Assembly (NCBI GenBank): GCA_039807445.1
Contig: JBDHRG010000133.1
Location: 1-10,394, forward strand
Length of the DNA stretch: 10,394 bases
Origin: JBDHRG01 sp039807445
GTDB lineage: Bacteria; Pseudomonadota; Gammaproteobacteria; Competibacterales; Competibacteraceae
Direction: 5' to 3'
Shown here: positions 1 to 4,607 of the stretch, one piece after another
Layout of the letters: the number at the start of each line of letters is the position of its first letter
How positions within the stretch are numbered: position 1 is the stretch's first letter
The notes under the pieces: model-generated
The model's database searches: none
Told to the model about the DNA's origin: nothing
The model's input: the letters and a program-made list of their open reading frames with translations, nothing else
Program-made: the position numbers and the translations under genes

Positions 1-119
1 AGTGCCGCTTCAACGCCTTGAGTCGTCTGCCGGTCGTCCGCGAAACCCTGCATCTGGAGTCCAAACGTTGGATCGGTGATTTCCGATATCCCGGTACCAA
101 TGCGATAATCGGGGATCAT
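1..119 (-). CDS. Neutral/alkaline ceramidase-type amidase, N-terminal fragment (runs off left edge)
   Basis: The first 39 codons plus two bases of a gene reading leftward out of the window. The start is the ATG at 119-117, preceded by AGGAG eight bases upstream, which settles it. The peptide begins MIPDYRIGTGISEITDP and continues with LQMQGFADDRQTTQGVEAAL. This matches the N-terminal signature of neutral/alkaline non-lysosomal ceramidases, roughly 'Y-x-[IV]-G-x-G-I-x-D-I-T-[GD]-P ... M-x-G-[FY]-A ... Q-x-[ST]-x-G'. Family members hydrolyse the amide bond of ceramide to sphingosine and fatty acid with a catalytic zinc, but the catalytic part lies outside the window. No signal peptide precedes the conserved block, whereas the Pseudomonas enzyme is secreted, so this copy may be cytoplasmic. 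It lies 109 bases downstream of a co-directional small gene and may be co-transcribed with it. The family call rests on about 40 residues. Confidence 0.75.
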   Translation of the reverse strand, partial: MIPDYRIGTGISEITDPTFGLQMQGFADDRQTTQGVEAA

Positions 120-228
120 GTTTTGATCTCCTGATGTTGATGAGGTGGCGGCACCAAAGAAAAGGTCGAGCAACGTTAAAACCGCTGCCCGACCGGCTCG
201 GCACTACGCAAGTAGTGGAAGTGCCTAC

Positions 229-507
229 CTAATTATCATGCACCTCCGCATGATACCTGCCATTGCTTCCCACCAGCGCAATGGTTTGGCCTGATTGCCG
301 GGTAATGCCGCCGGCCAGCTCGAGCCCCCCGCCTTTATAGGTAAACCTGATAAAATAAAGCATGGTTTCATTGTTCGGCGGCTGATAAGAAAAGCTGCCG
401 CCATTGGCCGAAAGATCGCCCGACCCCAACGCAACCCACTTGAAAACATCGTTCGAATTATAACAGAACCACGAGGTATCGATGTCCGACTTATTGATGA
501 TGTCCAT
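229..507 (-). CDS. Small orphan protein, 92 residues, function unknown
   Basis: An ATG at 507-505 is preceded by a good Shine-Dalgarno site (AGAGGAG, about seven bases upstream), and the frame ends at TAG 231-229. I do not recognise a family. The protein starts MDIINKSDIDTSWFCYNSND, has no signal peptide or membrane segment, and is rich in aromatic, Gly, Ser and Asn residues. It carries alternating hydrophobic/polar stretches (LYFIRFTYKGG, residues 50-60; LELAGGITR, 62-70; TIALVG, 75-80). This suggests a small all-beta fold such as a lectin-like or carbohydrate/lipid-binding module, but that is only an impression. One Cys (residue 15) is present. The gene sits directly upstream of the ceramidase-type gene on the same strand, so a shared role in binding or handling a lipid or glycolipid substrate is conceivable. 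The RBS and amino-acid composition make it likely to be real. Confidence 0.7.
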   Translation of the reverse strand: MDIINKSDIDTSWFCYNSNDVFKWVALGSGDLSANGGSFSYQPPNNETMLYFIRFTYKGGGLELAGGITRQSGQTIALVGSNGRYHAEVHDN

Positions 508-720
508 CGTCTATCTCCTCTGGTGAATATCCCCGCTGTGATTCGTGGCGGGCGCGGGGGGATTTTGCGCGCTTCCCCACGGAAACCTAGCCTTGATTTT
601 GACGGCACCAGTTCATCGTTCCATTTGCCCAGGATTTTTAAAGTGACGGCGCGGCAGCGCCACAGCTGACTCCTGCATTGTCCTTTTTCTCTTTTGAAAA
701 AGAAGGGTGGAGGCTAATCC

Positions 721-752
721 AAGTAGGGTGCGCATGAATATGCACCCTACTT
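721..752. repeat. Perfect palindrome overlapping a stop codon (REP-like element)
   Basis: The arms AAGTAGGGTGC (721-731) and GCACCCTACTT (742-752) are exact reverse complements, separated by a 10-base loop. The right arm contains the TAG stop (749-747) and the final Lys codon of the minus-strand membrane-protein gene. GTAGGGTGC palindromes of this type recur as dispersed repeats in many proteobacterial genomes (recalled, not searched). As RNA it would fold into a strong hairpin at the 3' end of that gene and could end or protect the transcript, but no U-run follows on the minus strand. A second, weaker AT-only stem (CTTTTTC 683-689 / GAAAAAG 696-702) lies just beyond. Confidence 0.7.
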
Positions 753-1262
753 AGCTTTCGATAATTTATTTTTCACAAATCTAAAAAGTGTTATTCCTGC
801 TTCAGTAAAGAAGCCAGCAGCTATTAATCCAAGCACAAGGGGTATCACTTGTCTAACGAGATCATATTTAAAAGCTATGTTCCAACCAAAAATCAGGATA
901 TTCGCAAGCGGAACCAGCAATGGCCGAAGAATGGCTTCGTCAACATTAGCGAATAAATCGCCTATAAAATCGTCACCCCAAAATCTCCGTAAGCCCATGT
1001 AGCACTCAAGTTTTTGCTGTTCCATCTCAGATTCAACCGTAGCTGTAATAAGGCATTGTTGTTCAATGTTTGCAACAACATCCTCAACAGAAATATGTGC
1101 TTTGTCCTCAATGTACCATTTAGAAAGGGACCAAGCGGGCGCTTCATAAAACATCTCTACCGTATAGTAGACAACTCTAAGAATTGATAAAAGAAATACT
1201 ATACTTATGGCAATACCGAATAATTCCAATACCTTAGTCGATCGACTGAACGCTTCATGCAT
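747..1262 (-). CDS. AT-rich gene for a small multi-pass membrane protein, function unknown
   Basis: 171 residues if read from the ATG at 1262-1260 (MHEAFSRSTK). An in-frame ATG at 1313 would add 17 residues and overlap the upstream gene by 41 bases. It has AAGG seven bases before it, so the start is uncertain; I prefer 1262 because the extra residues (MWRSENSCRRPKLESAF) look non-structural. Hydrophobic segments lie at about residues 12-34, 113-131 and 137-160, with a charged loop in between (Glu/Asp-rich, about 51-110; Cys70 and Cys87) and a basic tail (FVKNKLSKAK). The layout suggests two or three membrane helices. No enzymatic motif is visible and I recognise no family. Base composition is unlike its neighbours: 841-900 has 20 G/C in 60, against 47 in 60 at 5041-5100. 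This points to recent acquisition. It starts 10 bases after the PEP-CTERM gene stop, so the two may be co-transcribed. Its stop lies in the 721-752 palindrome. Confidence 0.65.
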   Translation of the reverse strand: MHEAFSRSTKVLELFGIAISIVFLLSILRVVYYTVEMFYEAPAWSLSKWYIEDKAHISVEDVVANIEQQCLITATVESEMEQQKLECYMGLRRFWGDDFIGDLFANVDEAILRPLLVPLANILIFGWNIAFKYDLVRQVIPLVLGLIAAGFFTEAGITLFRFVKNKLSKAK

Positions 1263-1272
1263 GAACGCTGAC

Positions 1273-2472
1273 TCAAGTTTTGGTCGTCGACAAGAGTTTT
1301 CTGATCTCCACATTGAACAGCCTTGGTCCGGCCAAGCTGACGCGCGACAGTCGTTGTTGGCAGACGAATAGCAGAATACTGCCGAAGCCGAAGAGCATGA
1401 AGAATGGAGGTTCTGGGATGGCTACGACGGCAGTCGCTGCGATTTCGCGCAGGAACAGGACGCTCGAGGTGGATGTACCCGGAACCCGTACGGTGAACGA
1501 GTAGGGCGAACGGAAACCTATGGTGTCCACATCGATCGGCGCCAGTTGGCCCAAGAGCCCGTCTGCGACGGCGGAAATGCCGACGTTGCCCAAACTGTCG
1601 GAAATCTCGTTGCTGAAAGCGTTGAACGTGAAGCTGCCGAGGTCGACGAACGGTGTTCCTCCGCCGATCGATACCACCGCGATCAATAGATCGAAAAGCG
1701 GTGATGCCAAGCTTTCCGATGAGTCGATATCCGTCGTCCCGTTGATGAAGGCACCGTCACTGTTCGCCAGAGCGACGGCAATCGCATCCCCCTCAGTGTC
1801 GACGCTGAAGGAGGATTCGGAAAGGTCGACGCTGATTTCGCGATGACCGGAAGGCTCCCACAGTGTTGCGAACGGATCACGGTTGATCGTCAAGGCTGCC
1901 GCCATCGGCATGGCCGCCTTGCCTACCCGCACACTGGAAAATGGCGATTCGCTGGTGACGTAGCGTGGGCGAGGTACTTTCTCGAAGGTCTGGCTCGCAG
2001 AGGCGAGTGCCAGCTCGATCGCTTGGCCGTTGAGCAGTATGTCGGTGGCAGCGGATAGCGAGGGGTTTTTTGCGACCTCGGTGAATGCCGGATTATCTCC
2101 TGCCACGGGCATCGTCTTGGCTTTCGCCTGCTTGACGAACTCCCGCGTCGCGAGTTGCCGTGCATCGATATTCGCGTTGGCGGTAGCCTTGACGAGCGGG
2201 ATCAGCTCCTGCAATGCGGCTTTCTCTTTGTCGTTAGCCGCAGCGCCGTTGACCTTGTAGTCCTCCTTCGCCGGATTGAACACCTTGGCCCCAGCGATGG
2301 ACACGCCTTTGGCGTCGGCGCCTCCCGGAAGCTCTCCCTCGATTTCATCCTTTCTGCTGCCGTTGACGCTTGCGTTCGCGGAAGCTTCATCGGCATGAGC
2401 AGCTTCCATCCCGGCAGCCTGAGTGCAAAGGGTGATCGCAGTCACGGCCAGCAGACGTTTCAATGACTTCAT
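1273..2472 (-). CDS. PEP-CTERM sorting-domain secreted protein
   Basis: 399 residues, read from ATG 2472-2470 with a modest GAGG about ten bases upstream. The N-terminus is a clear Sec signal peptide: MKSLKRLLAVTAITLCTQ, then ...AAHA with likely cleavage near residue 27. The mature part is Ala/Ser/Asp-rich. Residues about 30-140 look charged and helical (DKEKAALQELIPLVKATANA); the rest looks beta-rich, with short Gly/Ser/Asp loops. Near the C-terminus is IPEPPFFMLFGFGSILLFVCQQR: a PEP motif at residue 353, a hydrophobic helix, then basic residues. This is the tripartite PEP-CTERM signal recognised by an exosortase, which anchors or releases exported proteins in exopolysaccharide-forming bacteria. 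No exosortase is in the window. Oddly, about 25 residues follow the QQR box (LSRVSLAGPRLFNVEIRKLL...), where PEP-CTERM proteins normally end within a few residues. The biological role of the ectodomain is unknown. Confidence 0.85.
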   Translation of the reverse strand: MKSLKRLLAVTAITLCTQAAGMEAAHADEASANASVNGSRKDEIEGELPGGADAKGVSIAGAKVFNPAKEDYKVNGAAANDKEKAALQELIPLVKATANANIDARQLATREFVKQAKAKTMPVAGDNPAFTEVAKNPSLSAATDILLNGQAIELALASASQTFEKVPRPRYVTSESPFSSVRVGKAAMPMAAALTINRDPFATLWEPSGHREISVDLSESSFSVDTEGDAIAVALANSDGAFINGTTDIDSSESLASPLFDLLIAVVSIGGGTPFVDLGSFTFNAFSNEISDSLGNVGISAVADGLLGQLAPIDVDTIGFRSPYSFTVRVPGTSTSSVLFLREIAATAVVAIPEPPFFMLFGFGSILLFVCQQRLSRVSLAGPRLFNVEIRKLLSTTKT

Positions 2473-2862
2473 GACGGGGTGCCTCAGGTCGGGGTGGCGA
2501 GTTCACGAAGTGGCGCAGAGCGGTCGCCCCAAGCGTTCAGGCAAGTGTGGATGCCGGGAGGCGCGATTCAAGCGTTGCGGCGGGAGAGATCGGTTGGCAA
2601 GGCTGGATTCACGTGTAGCCAGCACGCTGGTGATGACCCTGATCCTGCCCGGAACCGACCCCAGCAAGACGGCGCGGTCGAAGACTGTCTTGCGCGCCTG
2701 CGTCACCCGCTTGCCCCAGTCGGACACGCCCGCCCCCCGATGACGCAAATCCGCAAGCCACTGTCGCAGACGGGCCGGTGGCGGGGCGGGGGGCGCGCCA
2801 CACTCCGGCCACCTGCCGCTTCCGGGTGGAGCGGCGCCAGCGAAGAAGGAAGATCCCGAACG
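2473..2862. promoter_or_regulatory. Divergent intergenic region between the PEP-CTERM gene and the dgc operon
   Basis: 390 bases separate the two divergent start codons, so promoters for both directions should lie here. I see no convincing -35/-10 pair or sigma-54 site on either strand. Frames open across it give Arg/Pro-rich shadow peptides only. The one structured element is the 21-base-period direct repeat at 2741-2768, listed separately. Immediately before the dipeptidase-like gene is AAGGA (2846-2850), a slightly distant RBS 12 bases from the ATG at 2863. The stretch about 2771-2800 is a G-run-rich tract. Confidence 0.5.
2741..2768 (+). promoter_or_regulatory. Candidate AraC-family operator (direct repeat, 21-base period)
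   Basis: TGACGCA at 2741-2747 and TGTCGCA at 2762-2768 are the same heptamer apart from one base, repeated head-to-tail at exactly 21 bases, two helical turns. The similarity continues weakly past the core (AA versus GA). AraC-family activators bind such repeats with two helix-turn-helix units on one DNA face. In Pseudomonas the glycine betaine/dimethylglycine genes are controlled by the AraC-family activator GbdR, and the operon that starts at 2863 is of that type. The repeat begins 122 bases upstream of the start codon, a reasonable activator position. The link to GbdR is inference; the regulator gene is not in the window. Confidence 0.4.
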
Positions 2863-3843
2863 ATGAACGCCGAAGCCCTGCACCAGGACGCCATCGTCGT
2901 CGATGGCCTGATCATCTCGAAGTGGTCGCGCGCAGTGTTCGAGGACATGCGCCGCGGCGGCCTGACCGCGGCCAACTGCACCTGCTGCGTGTGGGAGAAC
3001 TTCCGCGGCGTGATGGACAACATCGCCCAGTGGAAGGCGATGTTCCGCGAGCACGCCGACCTGATCACCCAGGTGCACACCACCGAAGACATCCACCGCG
3101 CCAAGCGCGAGGGCAAGACCGGCATCATCCTCGGCTGGCAGAACGTCTCGGGTATCGAGGACCAGATCCCCTACCTGCAGCTCTTCAAGGATTTGGGCGT
3201 CGGCGTGATGCAGATGGCGTACAACACCCAGAACCTGGTCGGCACCGGCTGCTACGAATCGAAGGACGGCGGGCTGTCGGATTTCGGCCGCGAAGTCGTC
3301 GCCGAGATGAACCGCGTCGGCATCCTGTGCGACCTGTCGCACGTCGGCTCCAACACCTCGCGCGACGTGATCCTCGAGTCGAAGAAGCCGGTCGCGTACA
3401 CGCACTGCCTGCCCTCGGGACTCAAGCAGCACCCGCGCAACAAGTCCGACGACGAGCTGCGCTTCATCGCCGAGCGCGGCGGCTTCATCGGCGTGACCAT
3501 GTTCCCGCCCTTCCTCAGGCGCGGCATCGAGTCGACCGTCGACGACTACGTCGAGGCGATCGACTACGTGATCAACATCGCCGGCGAAGACAACGTCGGC
3601 ATCGGCACCGACTTCACCCAGGGCTACGAACAGCCGTTCTTCGAGTGGCTGACCCACGACAAGGGCTATGCCCGCCAGCTCACCCGCTTCGGCACGATCA
3701 AGAACCCCGAGGGCATCGAGACCATCGGCCAGTTCCCGAACCTGACCGCGGCGATGGCGCGCGCCGGCTGGTCCGAGGCCAAGATCCGCAAGGTGATCGG
3801 CGCCAACTGGGTGCGCGTGCTCAAAGACGTGTGGGGGGCCTGA
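2863..3843 (+). CDS. M19 (membrane/renal dipeptidase) family protein with degenerate zinc site, first gene of dgc operon
   Basis: 326 residues from ATG 2863; the frame is open further upstream, but the family-like N-terminus (ALHQDAIVVDGLI) and the AAGGA at 2846-2850 fix the start. The fold is that of M19 amidohydrolase-type TIM barrels. The 'DLSHVG' motif has His160, the following 'YTHCLP' has His181, and 'GIGTDF' has Asp250; these match the second-metal and catalytic positions of renal dipeptidase. The usual His-x-Asp pair after 'VDG' is replaced by Leu-Ile-Ile (residues 16-18). The bridging Glu is replaced by Gln93 in 'GWQN'. No signal peptide or lipobox is present, so it is likely cytoplasmic. 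Similar proteins of this length lead the dimethylglycine operon in Pseudomonas (PA5396, from memory). Its reaction is unknown; a classical dinuclear-zinc dipeptidase activity is doubtful. Confidence 0.85.
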   Translation: MNAEALHQDAIVVDGLIISKWSRAVFEDMRRGGLTAANCTCCVWENFRGVMDNIAQWKAMFREHADLITQVHTTEDIHRAKREGKTGIILGWQNVSGIEDQIPYLQLFKDLGVGVMQMAYNTQNLVGTGCYESKDGGLSDFGREVVAEMNRVGILCDLSHVGSNTSRDVILESKKPVAYTHCLPSGLKQHPRNKSDDELRFIAERGGFIGVTMFPPFLRRGIESTVDDYVEAIDYVINIAGEDNVGIGTDFTQGYEQPFFEWLTHDKGYARQLTRFGTIKNPEGIETIGQFPNLTAAMARAGWSEAKIRKVIGANWVRVLKDVWGA

Positions 3844-3846
3844 GCC

Positions 3847-4371
3847 ATGGGAGCGCCGCAGATTCCGCTCGAAGTCGACGACGTCACCGGCTGGTGGAAG
3901 GCCGATGCGCTGCCGATGATCCTGGTGCCGCAGCACTTCTTCGTCAACAACCACAAGGCGATCGAGGAAGCGCTCGGCATCGAGGCCTACCGCAAGCAGC
4001 TCGACGCCGCCGGCTACAAGTCGGCGTACTACTGGTGCGAGAAGGAAGCCGAGCACTACCGGATGGGACCGGTCGAGGTGTTCGAGCACTACCTCAAGCG
4101 CCTGTCGCAGCGCGGCTGGGGCATGTTCTCGATCGAGGCGATCGATCCCGACACCGGCCACGCCCGCATCCGCCTCGAACATTCGGCCTTCGTCAACCAG
4201 TACGGCAAGGACGCCGGCCGCAAGGTCGACTACATGTTCTGCGGCTGGTGGGAGGGAGCGATCGAATACGTCGGCCAGCGCCTCGGCAAGGCGTACAAGG
4301 TCCGCGCCGAAGAGATCCAGTGCGCCGCCGAAGGCTGCGACTGCTGCATCTTCGAGGTCAAGCCGATCTGA
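3847..4371 (+). CDS. DUF5943 / V4R-like protein of the dimethylglycine operon
   Basis: 174 residues. It begins three bases after the preceding stop, so the two genes are probably translationally coupled; a G-rich tract ending the upstream gene may serve as RBS. The C-terminus has a cysteine cluster, CAAEGCDCC (Cys159, 164, 166, 167), plus 'IFEVKP'. This is like the end of 4-vinyl-reductase (V4R) domains, small-molecule or metal binding modules with a conserved C-terminal Cys motif. Further Cys are at 64 and 132, and residues 10-35 carry Trp/His (GWWKAD, VPQHFFVNNH). No membrane segment or signal peptide is visible. The order M19-like, this protein, DgcA, DgcB agrees with my memory of PA5396-PA5399 in Pseudomonas aeruginosa, where the PA5397 family is named DUF5943. 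Function is unknown; a role in cofactor handling or sensing next to DgcA is only a guess. Confidence 0.8.
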   Translation: MGAPQIPLEVDDVTGWWKADALPMILVPQHFFVNNHKAIEEALGIEAYRKQLDAAGYKSAYYWCEKEAEHYRMGPVEVFEHYLKRLSQRGWGMFSIEAIDPDTGHARIRLEHSAFVNQYGKDAGRKVDYMFCGWWEGAIEYVGQRLGKAYKVRAEEIQCAAEGCDCCIFEVKPI

Positions 4372-4428
4372 GCCGCCCGGTCGCGGGGCGATCACGCCAA
4401 TTCAAGGCGAGAGTGTCGATGATTCCGC

Positions 4429-4543
4429 TCCCTCCCCTGGCAAGGGGAGGGACGGGGAGGGGTGAAGGAGCGGCGTCGGAACCGGAACCGTCCGCGCCGC
4501 CCCCCCGCTACCCCCTCCCATCCTCCCCCTTGCCAGGGGGAGG
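4429..4543. repeat. Paired GC-rich inverted repeats inside the operon
   Basis: The 236-base gap between the DUF5943 gene and dgcA holds two hairpins that also pair with each other. Hairpin one has a 10-base perfect stem (4429-4438 with 4443-4452; core CCTCCCCT, loop GGCA). Hairpin two has a 9-base perfect stem (4522-4530 with 4535-4543; core CCTCCCCCT, loop TGCC). They are inverted copies of one unit differing by one C. The intervening DNA also has complementary G-rich (4455-4463) and C-rich (4510-4518) tracts, so the whole 115 bases can fold as one long stem. The unit resembles the dispersed CCTCCCC/GGGGAGG repeats common between proteobacterial genes. It could act as a partial terminator, an RNA stability element or a passive insertion. 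Confidence 0.75.
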
Positions 4544-4607
4544 CACTGGAGTCCTTGCGCACCATCAGAACACATACCACCGCGCTGCGGCGTGGAGGAG
4601 AGAGGTC

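Noticed and set aside
10..204. 64-codon minus-strand frame starting at 204
   Set aside because: It overlaps the ceramidase-like start in a different frame, has no RBS and no recognisable motif.
642..663. GGCGC/GCGCC stem-loop as a terminator
   Set aside because: Only a five-base stem and no T-run on either strand.
295..669. 124-codon plus-strand frame
   Set aside because: Shadow of the 92-residue minus-strand gene, which has the better RBS and composition.
612..677. Possible 22-residue leader peptide on the minus strand (ATG at 677)
   Set aside because: Short, without a convincing RBS spacing or conserved feature; most likely chance.
2503..4395. Long open frame (630 codons) on the minus strand opposite the dipeptidase-like and DUF5943 genes
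   Set aside because: Antisense shadow of GC-rich genes; the peptide is Ala/Asp/Val/Leu-rich without a domain, and the plus-strand proteins match known families end to end.
2778..4607. The dgcA reading frame stays open far upstream, suggesting a 1292-residue protein
   Set aside because: The upstream part is Arg/Pro-rich nonsense overprinting two recognisable genes and a repeat; the strong GGAGGAG RBS and OYE-like N-terminus fix the start at 4608.
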